Part shown: positions 1 through 9,489 of the stretch, in pieces
Position numbering within the stretch: position 1 is the stretch's first letter
Layout: each line of letters starts with the position of its first letter
Source: Roseomonas acroporae
Lineage (GTDB): Bacteria > Pseudomonadota > Alphaproteobacteria > Acetobacterales > Acetobacteraceae
NCBI RefSeq assembly: GCF_023223525.1
Contig: NZ_JALPRX010000076.1
Location: 1-64,000 of the forward strand
Length of the DNA stretch: 64,000 nt
Direction of reading: 5' to 3'
Translations under genes and position numbers: made by a program
The notes under the pieces: model-generated
The model's input: only the letters and a program-made list of their open reading frames with translations
What the model was told of the DNA's origin: nothing
The model's database searches: none

Positions 1-25
1 GGGGCGCGCCCCGCCGCCGGGCGGC
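1..25 (-). terminator. GC-rich hairpins after the BKACE gene
   Basis: Two adjacent inverted repeats lie just past the BKACE stop codon: a 12-bp perfect palindrome (1-12) and a GCCGCC-G-GGCGGC hairpin (13-25). They could end the BKACE operon transcript. There is no U-tract and the window edge cuts the context, so this is only suggestive. Confidence 0.3.
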
Positions 26-47
26 CCCGGCGGGCCGGCGCGAGGCG

Positions 48-1013
48 TCAGAACGCCACGCGGTCGCCGCCCTTGAGCGAGAGGATCTCGCGCGCCTCGT
101 CCGGCGTCGCGACCTCCAGGCCCAGCCCCTCGATGATCTGGCGCACGGCGCGGACCTGCACGGCGTTGGTCTCGGCGAGCTTCCCGGGCCCGGCCCACAG
201 GCTGTCCTCCAGCCCGACGCGGACGTTGCCGCCCATCGCCGCCGCCATCGCCGCGATGGGAAGCTGGTTGCGCCCGGCGCCCAGCACGGACCACCGGTAA
301 TCGTCGCCGAACAGCCGGTCCGCGGTGCGCTTCATGTGCAGCACGTCGTCCGGGTGCGCGCCGATGCCGCCCTGCAGGCCGAACACGGTCTGGATGAACA
401 GCGGCGCCTTCACCAGCCCCTGATCGAAGAAGTACTTCAGGTTGTAGAGGTGCGCCGTGTCGTAGCACTCGAACTCGAAGCGCGTGTCGTTGCCGGCGCA
501 GGTGGTCAGGATGTACTCGATGTCGGCGAAGCTGTTGCGGAAGATGATGCCCTTGTCGGAGAGGTAGTCCTTCTCCCACTGATGCCTGAACTCCTTGAAG
601 CGGTTCAGCATCCCGAACAGGCCGAAATTCATCGAGCCGAGGTTGAGCGAGGCCACCTCCGGCTTGAAGGTCGCGGCCGGGCGCACGCGCTGCTCGATGG
701 TCATGGTCGGCGCGCCGCCGGTGGTCAGGTTCACCACCGCGTCGGTGCGCTGCTTGATGACCGGCAGGAAGGGCGCGAAGGCCTCCGGCGACTGGTCGGG
801 GCGCCCATCCTCCGGGTTGCGCGCGTGCAGGTGGACGATGGCGGCGCCCGCCTCGGCCGCGCCCACCGCCGCGTCGGCGATCTCCTCCGCCGTGATCGGC
901 AGGTGCGGCGACATGGAGGGCGTGTGGATCGCCCCCGTCACCGCGCAGGTGATGATGACCTTGCGCCCGCCCTTGCTCTTCCCCTGGCTCTTCCCCTGGC
1001 CCTGGCCCGCCAT
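48..1013 (-). CDS. 3-keto-5-aminohexanoate cleavage (BKACE) family enzyme
   Basis: This 321-residue protein has the BKACE (DUF849) TIM-barrel pattern: ITCAVTGAIHTPSMSPHLPI near the N-terminus, the metal-binding HLHARNPEDGRP, and the C-terminal VRVGLEDSLW. Family members condense a beta-keto acid with acetyl-CoA to give acetoacetate and a new CoA ester. The substrate cannot be read from sequence; 3-dehydrocarnitine, 3-keto-5-aminohexanoate and others are known in the family. The ATG lies 2 bp after the stop of the upstream dehydrogenase, so the two are surely one operon in which a 3-hydroxy acid is oxidised and then cleaved. Residues 3-15 form a low-complexity GQGKSQGKS stretch, so the start could be slightly downstream. 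Length is normal for the family. Confidence 0.9.
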   Translation of the reverse strand: MAGQGQGKSQGKSKGGRKVIITCAVTGAIHTPSMSPHLPITAEEIADAAVGAAEAGAAIVHLHARNPEDGRPDQSPEAFAPFLPVIKQRTDAVVNLTTGGAPTMTIEQRVRPAATFKPEVASLNLGSMNFGLFGMLNRFKEFRHQWEKDYLSDKGIIFRNSFADIEYILTTCAGNDTRFEFECYDTAHLYNLKYFFDQGLVKAPLFIQTVFGLQGGIGAHPDDVLHMKRTADRLFGDDYRWSVLGAGRNQLPIAAMAAAMGGNVRVGLEDSLWAGPGKLAETNAVQVRAVRQIIEGLGLEVATPDEAREILSLKGGDRVAF

Positions 1014-1015
1014 GC

Positions 1016-1960
1016 TCAACCCTCCGTCTGCTGCTTCTCGTGTACCCAGCGCTTCTTGTGCGCCCTGAGCGCGGCGAGGCGCCGGTCGCGCCAGGCCATC
1101 TTCGCCGGCAGGTCCGGCGCCGCCCGCCACTGCGCCAGGATCGCCGCCGTCGCCGCCGGCCCGTACACCTCGGGGCCCGCCGGGGCGGCGGCGAGGCGCC
1201 GGTAGAAGCCCGTGTAGCGCGCGCAGTAGTCGGGGATGCCGCCCGGCGCGTTCAGCTCGATGGTCTCGAACGGCCCCATGAAGCTCCAGCGCAGGCCGAG
1301 CCCGTCGGCGACGGTGCGGTCGAGGTCCTCGGGCGTGACGTAGCCTTCCGACACCAGCCGGAACGCCTCGGCCAGCAGCGCGCCCTGGAGGCGGTTGAGG
1401 ATGAAGCCCTCCACCTCCTTCAGCACGGTGACCGGCACCTGGCCGATCGACCCGTAGACGGCGCGGGCGCGGGCGATGGTCCCGGGCGCGGTCCACTCGG
1501 CGCCGGAGAGCTCCACCAGCGGGATCAGGTGCGGCGGGTTGACCGGGTGGCCGATCAGGCAGCGCGCCCGCCCCGGCAGCGCCTCGGTGAAGACCGAGGT
1601 GCGGATGGCCGAGGAGGAGGAGGCGAGGATGGCGCCCGGCGGCGCCAGCGCGTCGAGCCGCGCGAAGAGGTCGCGCTTGATCGCCGGGTCCTCCGGCCCG
1701 CTCTCCTGCACGAAGTCGGCGCCGTCGAGCGCCGACTCCAGCGTCGGGCAGGCGACGATGCGCGCGGCCGCCGCCGCCGGGTCGTCGCAGAGGCCCTGCG
1801 AGGCGAGGTCGCGCAGACCCTCGGCGCAGAGGCCGACGGCGTTGGCCGCCACCCCCGCCGCCGGGTCCCAGAGCCGCACCGACCAGCCGGCACGCGCGAA
1901 GATGGCGGCCCAGGCGCGGCCGATCAGGCCGGTGCCGACGATGGCGACGGTACCGGTCAC
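1016..1960 (-). CDS. 3-hydroxyacyl-CoA/3-hydroxy acid dehydrogenase, lambda-crystallin type
   Basis: An NAD-dependent dehydrogenase of about 314 residues. The Rossmann motif GTGLIGRAWA is at the N-terminus. HPVNPPHLIPLVEL, KEVEGFILNRLQ and GLGLRWSFMGPFETIELN closely resemble lambda-crystallin/L-gulonate 3-dehydrogenase (CRYL1) and carnitine dehydrogenases. It probably oxidises a free 3-hydroxy acid to the 3-keto acid used by the neighbouring BKACE enzyme. I place the start at GTG 1960, which gives the usual VxGTVAIVGTG N-terminus. The frame stays open upstream to an ATG at 2182, but that would add about 74 residues encoded by a 15-bp tandem repeat and no family counterpart is expected. The exact start is therefore uncertain. 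Confidence 0.85.
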   Translation of the reverse strand: MTGTVAIVGTGLIGRAWAAIFARAGWSVRLWDPAAGVAANAVGLCAEGLRDLASQGLCDDPAAAAARIVACPTLESALDGADFVQESGPEDPAIKRDLFARLDALAPPGAILASSSSAIRTSVFTEALPGRARCLIGHPVNPPHLIPLVELSGAEWTAPGTIARARAVYGSIGQVPVTVLKEVEGFILNRLQGALLAEAFRLVSEGYVTPEDLDRTVADGLGLRWSFMGPFETIELNAPGGIPDYCARYTGFYRRLAAAPAGPEVYGPAATAAILAQWRAAPDLPAKMAWRDRRLAALRAHKKRWVHEKQQTEG

Positions 1961-1961
1961 G

Positions 1962-2075
1962 ACGGGGCCGGCCGCAACGGTGCCGGCCGCAACGGGGCCG
2001 GCCGCAACGGTGCCGGCCGCAACGGTGCCGGCCGCAACGGTGCCGGCCGCAACGGTGCCGGTCACGGCCGGGCGG
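1962..2075. repeat. 15-bp tandem repeat, about 7.5 copies
   Basis: The unit reads approximately ACGGTGCCGGCCGCA, with T/G alternation at one site. It lies directly upstream of the preferred GTG start of the dehydrogenase and is translatable in that frame as repeats of GTVAA. Because the unit is a multiple of three, copy-number change would keep the frame open. It could be 5' UTR or an N-terminal extension. Confidence 0.85.
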
Positions 2076-2159
2076 GGACCGGCGGCGGAGCCTCGGGCAT
2101 CGGGACGTTTCCTCCGTCGCGCGGCGGCGGGGCGTGGTGGCCCGCCGAGCCGGCTCTTG

Positions 2160-2194
2160 CTGTGATCTGTGATCACAGTCATCCTGCCTGTGAT
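2160..2194. promoter_or_regulatory. Palindromic operator candidate for the divergent GntR regulator
   Basis: A perfect 12-bp palindrome CTGTGATCACAG spans 2167-2178. The half-site CTGTGAT is seen again at 2160-2166 and 2188-2194. The site lies between the divergent dehydrogenase/BKACE operon and the FCD-type GntR gene, where such regulators usually bind. It is not a CRP site: the TGTGA and TCACA halves abut, and the overlapping longer pair is spaced by 7, not 6. Confidence 0.55.
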
Positions 2195-2314
2195 GCCGCA
2201 GCCCTGTCCAGCCCCCCGGCCGTCCCAAGGCTCGTCCGGCTCGGCCCGCGGGTCGTCCCATGGGCTGTCCCAGGGGCCGTCCCAGGGGCCGTCTCCCGGC
2301 TCGCCCCCCGGGCC

Positions 2315-3034
2315 ATGCTGAACGGTGCCCGCGCCCTGGAGGCGGAGCCGCCGCTGGCGCGGCGCACCCTCGGCGCGTCGGTGCACGGCAGGCTGGCGGA
2401 GCTGCTGATCGCGGGCCGGCTGGCGCCGGGCGAGCGGCTCTCGCTGCGCGACACGGCGGCGGCGCTCGGCGTCTCGGTGATGCCGGTGCGCGAGGCGGTG
2501 GCGCGGCTGGTGGCGGACGGGGCGCTGGAGGTGGCGCCCAACCGCGCCGTGCGCGTTCCGCTGATGCCGCGCGGCCGCTTCCTGGCGCTCGCCGAGACGC
2601 GGATCGCCGTGGAGGGGCTGGCCGCCGCCCGCGCCGCGACGGCGCGCAGCGCGGCCGAGCTGGCTGCGATACGCCGCGCCGAGGCCGCCTTCCGCGCCAT
2701 GGCCGGGCAGGCGCGGCCGGACCTGCAGCGTGCCGTGGCGCTGAACCGCGACGTGCACTTCCGCATCTACGAGGCGTGCGGCCTCGCGCCGCTGCGCGAC
2801 ATCATCGCCGGGCTGTGGCTGAAGGTCGGGCCGGTGCTGAACCTCGACCTGCGCTCGGACCCGGCGCGGCTGCGCCAGGGCTCGGCGCTGCGCTGCCACG
2901 CGGCGGCGCTGGCGGCGATCGAGGCGGGCGACGCGGCGGCGGCGCGGGCGGCGATCGTCGCCGACATCGAGGAGGCGGCCGCCTACATCGTCGCGCGCGG
3001 CGGGCTGGCGGCGGAGGATGCGGCGCCGGGGTGA
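2315..3034 (+). CDS. GntR-family transcriptional regulator, FCD subfamily
   Basis: This 239-residue regulator has an N-terminal winged helix (LAPGERLSLRDTAAALGVSVMPVREAVARLVADG, about residues 35-70). An all-helical FCD ligand domain follows, with HFRIYEACG and a C-terminal RCHAAALAAIEAGDAAAARAAI typical of metal-assisted carboxylate sensing. It is divergent from the dehydrogenase-BKACE operon and 28 bp upstream of an SDR gene. It most likely controls both sides, repressing until the 3-hydroxy or 3-keto acid substrate appears. The ATG at 2315 is the first one compatible with the family N-terminus; the frame is open further upstream through another short repeat. Confidence 0.88.
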   Translation: MLNGARALEAEPPLARRTLGASVHGRLAELLIAGRLAPGERLSLRDTAAALGVSVMPVREAVARLVADGALEVAPNRAVRVPLMPRGRFLALAETRIAVEGLAAARAATARSAAELAAIRRAEAAFRAMAGQARPDLQRAVALNRDVHFRIYEACGLAPLRDIIAGLWLKVGPVLNLDLRSDPARLRQGSALRCHAAALAAIEAGDAAAARAAIVADIEEAAAYIVARGGLAAEDAAPG

Positions 3035-3062
3035 AGGGCGCGCGGGGAAAGGGAGGAACGGG

Positions 3063-3830
3063 ATGGATCTCGGGATCGGCGGGCTGCGCGTGCTGGTGAC
3101 GGCGGGTGCCGCGGGGATCGGGCGCGGCATCGTGGAGGCGTTCGTCGAGGAGGGCGCGCGCGTGTTCACCTGCGACATCGACGGGGCGGGCCTCGCCTCG
3201 CTGCCGGCCGGCGTCGGCCACGTGGTCGCGGACGTGTCCGACCGCACGCAGGTGGCGGCGATGTTCGAGTCGGCGCTCGGCTTCCTCGGCGGGCTGGACG
3301 TGCTGGTGAACAACGCCGGCATCGCTGGCCCCACCGGCGGGGTGGACGAGATCAACCCCGAGGACTGGGACCGCTGCCTGGAGGTCTGCCTGACCAGCCA
3401 GTTCAACTGCGCGCGGCTGGCCGTGCCGCATCTGCGGCAGAGCTCCAACGCCTCGATCGTGAACCTTTCCTCGGCGGCGGGAAGGCACGGCTTCGCCGGG
3501 CGCACGCCCTACGCGGCGGCGAAGTGGGGGGTGATCGGCTTCACCAAGTCGCTCTCGATCGAGCTGGGCGGGGCGGGAATCCGCGTCAACGCCATCCTGC
3601 CCGGCCTCGTCGCGGGGGACCGGCAACGGCGTGTGCTGGAGGCGAAGGCGCAGCAGCGCGGCGTGAGCTACGCGGAGATGGAGCAGGTGGCCTTCGCCAA
3701 CGCCTCGATCAAGGAATACGTCACGGCGCGGCAGCTCGCGGACCAGGTGCTGCTGCTGTGCTCGCCGCGCGGGCGGACGGTGTCGGGGCAGGCGATCGCG
3801 GTGGACGGGGACCTGCGCATGCTGTCGTGA
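3063..3830 (+). CDS. SDR-family oxidoreductase
   Basis: A classical short-chain dehydrogenase of 255 residues. The cofactor motif TAGAAGIGRGI is at the N-terminus, NNAG at about residue 85, the catalytic serine in IVNLSSAAG, and YAAAKWGVIGF supplies Tyr and Lys. The C-terminal SGQAIAVDGDLRML is standard. Start ATG 3063 follows a good GGAGG site; an upstream in-frame ATG would add only basic residues. It follows the GntR gene closely and is probably co-transcribed with it. The substrate is unknown; a hydroxy acid or ketone intermediate of the adjacent BKACE pathway is a reasonable guess. Confidence 0.88.
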   Translation: MDLGIGGLRVLVTAGAAGIGRGIVEAFVEEGARVFTCDIDGAGLASLPAGVGHVVADVSDRTQVAAMFESALGFLGGLDVLVNNAGIAGPTGGVDEINPEDWDRCLEVCLTSQFNCARLAVPHLRQSSNASIVNLSSAAGRHGFAGRTPYAAAKWGVIGFTKSLSIELGGAGIRVNAILPGLVAGDRQRRVLEAKAQQRGVSYAEMEQVAFANASIKEYVTARQLADQVLLLCSPRGRTVSGQAIAVDGDLRMLS

Positions 3831-3860
3831 TGCGGGGCCTTTCCCGGCACCCTTTTCCAG

Positions 3861-4062
3861 GGAGGGCTTTGCCCTCCTCGGGTATCCTCCCACCCCAAAG
3901 GTCCGTTGGGGGGCGAAGCCCCCTTGGACCCCCCGTTCGGATTCGAGTCCCGACGGTCGAACCACCTCCCCCCCAACGAACGGGGTCTGGGGCCTCCCGG
4001 CCCCGGCGGATGGGTCCAGGGAAGGCAGCGCCTTCCCTGGCGGGGTCCGGGGCAGCGCCCCG
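3861..4062. repeat. Dispersed GC hairpin element, copy 1
   Basis: This gap between two convergent genes is a string of perfect hairpins: GGAGGGC-TTT-GCCCTCC (3861-3877), a GGGGGCGAAGCCCCC-type stem near 3909-3925, an 11-bp stem with AGC loop (4016-4040), and CCGGGGCAGCGCCCCG (about 4047-4062). The 25-bp hairpin at 4016-4040 is identical to one at 33819-33843. The element may act as a bidirectional terminator. Confidence 0.75.
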
Positions 4063-4074
4063 AAACGCGTGCTC

Positions 4075-5106
4075 TCAGGCCGCGAGGTCGAGCACCACGC
4101 GCCCCTCGATCGCGCCCTTGTGCATGCGCGCGAACACGTCGTTGATGTTCTCCAGCTTCTCGGTGCTGACCGTCGCCTTCACCAGCCCCTCGCCGGCGAA
4201 GTCGAGCGATTCCTGCAGGTCGAGCCGCGTGCCGACGATGGAGCCGCGCACGGTGATGCCGTTCAGCACCATGTCGAAGATCGGCAGCGGGAAGTCGCCG
4301 GGCGGCAGGCCGTTCAGCGCCACCGTGCCGCCGCGCCCGACCACGCCGAGCGCCTGCTCGAAGGCCTTGGGCGAGACGGCGGTGACGAGCACGCCCTGCG
4401 CGCCGCCGCCCGTCTCGCGCTTGACGACGGTTGCCGGGTCCTCGTGGCGGGCGTTGACGGTGATGGCGGCGCCGAGGCGGCGGGCCAGCTCCAGCTTGGT
4501 GTCGTCGATGTCGACCGCCGCGACGTGCATGCCCATGGCCCGCGCGTACTGCACCGCCATGTGGCCGAGCCCGCCGATGCCGGAGATCACCACCCAGTCG
4601 CCGGGCTTGGCCTCCGTCATCTTGAGGCCCTTGTACACGGTGACGCCGGCGCAGAGCACCGGGGCGATCTCGGTGAAGGAGACGTTGCCGGGCAGGTGGC
4701 CGACGAAGTTCGGGTCCGCCACGACGTACTCGGCGAAGCCGCCGTTGACGGAGTAGCCGGTGTTCTGCTGCTCCTCGCACAGCGTCTCCCAGCCGCCGAG
4801 GCAGTGCTTGCAGTGGCCGCAGGCGGTGTAGAGCCAGGGCACGCCGACGCGGTCGCCCTCCTTGACGTGCTTCACCCCGGCGCCGACGGCGGAGACGTAG
4901 CCCACGCCTTCGTGGCCGGGGATGAAGGGCGGGTTCGGCTTCACGGGCCAGTCGCCCTCGGCGGCGTGCAGGTCGGTGTGGCAGACGCCGGACGCCTTGA
5001 TCGCGACCTGGATCTGGCCGGCGCCCGGCTCGGGAACCGGCACCTCCTCGATGGCGAGGGGCTTGCCGAATTCGTGGACGACGGCCGCCTTCATGGTTCG
5101 GGCCAT
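4075..5106 (-). CDS. adhP: Zinc-dependent alcohol dehydrogenase (AdhP type)
   Basis: A 343-residue medium-chain NAD-dependent alcohol dehydrogenase. Catalytic zinc ligands are in [16 protein letters not shown] and PGHEGVGYV. The structural zinc cysteines are in [16 protein letters not shown], and the NAD motif is [13 protein letters not shown]. It interconverts primary alcohols and aldehydes; ethanol/acetaldehyde is the usual AdhP pair. The start ATG follows a strong GGAGG. It lies 60 bp downstream of an aldehyde dehydrogenase in the same direction, so alcohol to aldehyde to acid is encoded as one unit, with a GAF-Fis regulator just upstream. Confidence 0.93.
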   Translation of the reverse strand: MARTMKAAVVHEFGKPLAIEEVPVPEPGAGQIQVAIKASGVCHTDLHAAEGDWPVKPNPPFIPGHEGVGYVSAVGAGVKHVKEGDRVGVPWLYTACGHCKHCLGGWETLCEEQQNTGYSVNGGFAEYVVADPNFVGHLPGNVSFTEIAPVLCAGVTVYKGLKMTEAKPGDWVVISGIGGLGHMAVQYARAMGMHVAAVDIDDTKLELARRLGAAITVNARHEDPATVVKRETGGGAQGVLVTAVSPKAFEQALGVVGRGGTVALNGLPPGDFPLPIFDMVLNGITVRGSIVGTRLDLQESLDFAGEGLVKATVSTEKLENINDVFARMHKGAIEGRVVLDLAA

Positions 5107-5166
5107 TCTTTTCCTCCTCCGGTGTTGTCCGGCCCGGCGCCGGGGCTCGGGGCCGGGCCGCGCGGC

Positions 5167-6684
<1,518 letters not shown>

Positions 6685-6785
6685 TGCTTCCTCCTCCCGC
6701 ACCCTGGATGGGTGCGCCTTGGGTGGAAACCTGGACCCGAAGCCCCCGCCACGTCAGCGGGGCGGCAAGCGCCCGTCGCGGCGCG

Positions 6786-6803
6786 TGTCGCAGATCTGCG
6801 ACA
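6786..6803. promoter_or_regulatory. Perfect 18-bp palindrome, operator of the aldehyde/alcohol dehydrogenase operon
   Basis: The site TGTCGCAGATCTGCGACA is its own reverse complement. It lies 18 bp past the stop of the GAF-Fis regulator gene and about 100 bp upstream of the aldehyde dehydrogenase start, where an activator would bind. The Fis-type HTH of that regulator is the natural candidate reader. I see no convincing -24/-12 promoter between the site and the gene. Confidence 0.6.
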
Positions 6804-6821
6804 TGGGCGGCGGGATCGCGA

Positions 6822-7805
6822 TCATTCCCGGCCGCGCAGGCCGAGGCGGCGCAGCTTGCGGTGCAGCGTGGCGCGGCTGAGGCCGAGCGCCGAGGCGGTG
6901 GCGGAGACGTTGCCGCCGGCGCGCGCCAGCGCCCGTTGCAGCGCCGCGCGCTCGGCCCGCCCCAGGTCGTCCTCCGGGGCGCCGTCCCGCCCGCCATCGA
7001 GCAGGTCGGCGGCCGGCAGCGGCCGGCGCAGCCGCTCGGCGGTGATGCCGAGGGCGAGGCGCGCGGCGCGCGTCGCGCCCACCACCAGGTCGTCCGCGTC
7101 GATCGCCAGCAGCGCGCCCGGCGCGGCGCCGCTCGGCGCCGTCTCGTCGGCCAGCACGATGCGGGCGCGGGGGAAGGCGTGGCGGAAATTCCGCTCCTCG
7201 ATGCGGCGCGCCGCCTCCGCCGTGGCGGCGGCGATCAGCCCGGACACCTGCTCCGTCAGGTCGGCGCGGCAGGAGGAGACGTCGAGCGCGCCGGCCAGCT
7301 CGCCCGCGTGGTCGAAGACCGGGACGGTGGTGCAGCTCAGCCCGGCATGGAAGGTGTGGAAGTGCTGGTCGCGGTGGACGGTCAGGGCGCGCCGCTCGGC
7401 CAGGCAGGTGCCGATGCCGTTGGTGCCGGCATGCGCCTCGTTCCACAGGGCGCCGGTCCAGAGGCCCCAGTCGCGGAACTGCCGGTCGTCGCTGCCATGG
7501 CCGCGCCGCTCCACCGGCACGCCGTCGCGGTCGGTCAGCAGCACGCAGCAGCCCATGCCGCCGGTGGCCTGGAGCAGGCGCTCCATGACCGGCTGCGCCG
7601 CCGCCACCAGCGCGCCCAGCCGCTCGCGCCGCTCGCGCATGGCCGCCTCGGGCAGGATGGGGGGCGGGACGGCGCGCTCCGGGTCCAGCCGGTAGAGGGT
7701 CATGCAGCGGCGCCAGGAGGCGGCGATGGTCGAGCGGGCCGCGGTGCCGTCCTCCAGCACGGCGCGGACCTGCTCGGCATGCGGGCGTTGGCTGGGCCTC
7801 GCCAT
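6822..7805 (-). CDS. GAF-domain, Fis-type HTH regulator without AAA+ domain (AcoR-like)
   Basis: A 327-residue protein laid out like an acetoin-catabolism regulator (AcoR). The N-terminal IAASWRRCMTLYRLDPE is followed by a GAF sensor domain (about residues 60-210, with WTGALWNEAHAGTNGIGTCLAERR and HFHTFHAGLSCTTVPVFDHAGELAGALDVSS). The C-terminus is a Fis/HTH_8 helix-turn-helix (ERAALQRALARAGGNVSATASALGLSRATLHRKLRRLG). The central sigma-54-contacting AAA+ domain, with its GAFTGA and Walker motifs, is absent. It therefore probably acts through ordinary RNA polymerase. ATG 7805 follows a clean GGAGGAAAC. It lies directly upstream of the dehydrogenase operon and likely senses an alcohol or aldehyde. 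Confidence 0.85.
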   Translation of the reverse strand: MARPSQRPHAEQVRAVLEDGTAARSTIAASWRRCMTLYRLDPERAVPPPILPEAAMRERRERLGALVAAAQPVMERLLQATGGMGCCVLLTDRDGVPVERRGHGSDDRQFRDWGLWTGALWNEAHAGTNGIGTCLAERRALTVHRDQHFHTFHAGLSCTTVPVFDHAGELAGALDVSSCRADLTEQVSGLIAAATAEAARRIEERNFRHAFPRARIVLADETAPSGAAPGALLAIDADDLVVGATRAARLALGITAERLRRPLPAADLLDGGRDGAPEDDLGRAERAALQRALARAGGNVSATASALGLSRATLHRKLRRLGLRGRE

Positions 7806-8026
7806 GTTTCCTCCGGGGTCGGGCACGGCCCCCGCCGTGGCGGACCGGCCGCGTCGTCGCGGCCGGGCACCGGCCGGGCAGCGGGGCCGGTATACCACGA
7901 CGGGGGCCGTGCCGCCCCGCCGGAAAATTCGGCGGAATTCGATGGCGGGGGGCCGTCCCCGCGCGCCCGGCGGCCCGGCAACGCGCCGGATGGGAATGGT
8001 GCGGCGCGGCAATCGCGTTGCAATCG

Positions 8027-8040
8027 ACTGACTGGTCGGT
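8027..8040. promoter_or_regulatory. Imperfect palindrome, possible TetR site
   Basis: ACTGACTGGTCGGT lies about 55 bp before the LLM monooxygenase start; five of the seven position pairs of this 14-mer are complementary. ACTGAC/GGTCGGT halves resemble sites read by TetR proteins, and a TetR gene lies at the other end of this small cluster. Weak evidence. Confidence 0.25.
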
Positions 8041-8094
8041 TATTCGATCGGTGGCGCCGCGCTCCGTGGCCGCGGCGCCCCGCGGGAGACGAGG

Positions 8095-9474
8095 ATGACC
8101 AGGCCCATCCGACTGAACGCGTTCAACATGGCCACGCCGGGCTCGCAGGCCTCCTCGCTCTGGGGGTACCCCGGCAACGAGGTCGGGCGCTACAACACGC
8201 TGGCCTACTGGAAGGAGATGTGCGCGATCCTGGAGCGCGGGCTGTTCGACGGCCTGTTCCTCGCGGACGTCATCGGCGTGTACGACACCTATGGCGGCAC
8301 CCCGGACGCGGCGCTGCGGCACGCCGTCTCGCTGCCGATCCTCGACCCGGTGCCGATGCTCCCGGCGCTGGCCGACGCGACCACGCATCTCGGCTTCGGC
8401 GTCACCTGCACCCTGACCTACGAGCCGCCGCACGTCTTCGCCCGGCGCATGTCCACGCTGGACCACCTCACCGGCGGCCGGATCGGCTGGAACATCGTCA
8501 CCGGCTTCCTGCAGAGCACCGGCCGGGCGGCGACGGGACAGGCGGGCTTCGTCGACCATTCCCGGCGCTACGACATGGCCGAGGAGTTCATGGAGGTGGT
8601 CTACCGCCTCTGGGAAGGGAGCTGGGAGGACGACGCCGCCTGCCGCGACCGCGCGCGCGGCTGCTTCGCCGACCCGGCCAGGGTCCGCAAGGTGAGCTTC
8701 TCGGGCGAGTTCTTCGGCCTCGACACGATCCATCTCTGCGAGCCCTCGCCGCAGCGCACGCCGACGCTGTTCCAGGCCGGCGCCTCGGGGCGCGGCCGCG
8801 CCTTCGCGGGAAAGCACGCGGAGGGGATCTTCGTCGCCGGCCCCTCGCGGAAGGTGATCGCCGAGCAGATGCGCCAGATCCGCGCCGAGGCGGTCCGCGC
8901 CGGCCGCGCGGCGGGCGACATCGTGGCCTACGCCCTGGCCACCGCCATCGTCGCCGGGACCGAGCGGGAGGCCTGGGCGCTGTACGACGACTACCGGCGC
9001 CACGTGGACCCGGTGGCGGGGCTCGCGCACCTCTCCGGGCTGATGGGCATCGACCTGGCGCAGTACGGCATGGACGAGGTGCTGACGCACATCGACACCA
9101 ACGCCATGCGCTCGGCGGTCGACTCCTTCACCTCGGCCGATCCGGACCGGCGGTGGACCATCCGCGAGCTGGGCGAGCACCAGAGCCTGGGCGGGCGCGG
9201 GCCGGTCTTCGTCGGCACGGCGGCGCAGGTGGCCGACCGGATGCAGGAGTGGATGGAGGCGACGGACATCGACGGCTTCAACCTGGCCTACGTGGTCGCG
9301 CACCGGACCTATCGCGACGTGGTGGACCTGCTGGTGCCGGAATTGCAGCGGCGCGGCGCCTACCCCACCGCCTACGCGCCGGGCACGCTGCGCGCGAAGC
9401 TGTCGGGCACGGGGCGGGACCGGCTGGCGCCGCCGCATCCGGGGGCGCGGTTCCGTTACGGCGCGGCCGTCTGA
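8095..9474 (+). CDS. LLM-class flavin-dependent monooxygenase (NtaA/DmoA type)
   Basis: A 459-residue bacterial-luciferase-like monooxygenase. FDGLFLADVIGVYDTYGG, DHLTGGRIGWNIVTGF and PTLFQAGASGRGRAFAGKHAEGIFV are hallmarks of the NtaA/SnaA/DszA/DmoA group, which uses reduced FMN from a separate reductase to oxidise C-N or C-S compounds. No reductase gene is adjacent, so reduced flavin must come from elsewhere. A secreted or periplasmic role is unlikely because no signal peptide is seen. It heads a small cluster that also encodes a cupin, a transaminase and an amidase-like protein, which suggests breakdown of an organic nitrogen compound. The substrate is unknown. Confidence 0.9.
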   Translation: MTRPIRLNAFNMATPGSQASSLWGYPGNEVGRYNTLAYWKEMCAILERGLFDGLFLADVIGVYDTYGGTPDAALRHAVSLPILDPVPMLPALADATTHLGFGVTCTLTYEPPHVFARRMSTLDHLTGGRIGWNIVTGFLQSTGRAATGQAGFVDHSRRYDMAEEFMEVVYRLWEGSWEDDAACRDRARGCFADPARVRKVSFSGEFFGLDTIHLCEPSPQRTPTLFQAGASGRGRAFAGKHAEGIFVAGPSRKVIAEQMRQIRAEAVRAGRAAGDIVAYALATAIVAGTEREAWALYDDYRRHVDPVAGLAHLSGLMGIDLAQYGMDEVLTHIDTNAMRSAVDSFTSADPDRRWTIRELGEHQSLGGRGPVFVGTAAQVADRMQEWMEATDIDGFNLAYVVAHRTYRDVVDLLVPELQRRGAYPTAYAPGTLRAKLSGTGRDRLAPPHPGARFRYGAAV

Positions 9475-9489
9475 GCCTGCCCAGGCCAA

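Noticed and set aside
2161-2177. CRP-type binding site in the GntR intergenic region
   Set aside because: TGTGA and TCACA are either adjacent or 7 bases apart, not the required 6. The palindrome with additional half-sites fits a GntR operator better.
1016-2261. One fused BKACE-dehydrogenase protein or a long N-terminal dehydrogenase extension
   Set aside because: The two enzymes lie in different frames with a 2-bp gap. The upstream open frame is repeat sequence, and the normal dehydrogenase start fits GTG 1960.
3930-3966. A tRNA 3'-end-like string (TTCGAGT loop, acceptor-like segment and CCA) inside the first hairpin element
   Set aside because: The invariant last T-stem pair is mismatched (A opposite C) and no matching 5' acceptor arm is present. 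It is more likely part of the dispersed repeat than an attachment-site tRNA remnant.
6685-6785. Sigma-54 promoter upstream of the aldehyde dehydrogenase
   Set aside because: No TGGC/TGC pair with correct spacing is present, and the adjacent regulator lacks the AAA+ domain that sigma-54 activation would need.
7831-8094. Longer N-terminus of the GAF-Fis regulator extending to 8012
   Set aside because: The added residues are Arg/Pro/Gly-rich, while ATG 7805 has an ideal ribosome site and gives the family N-terminus.
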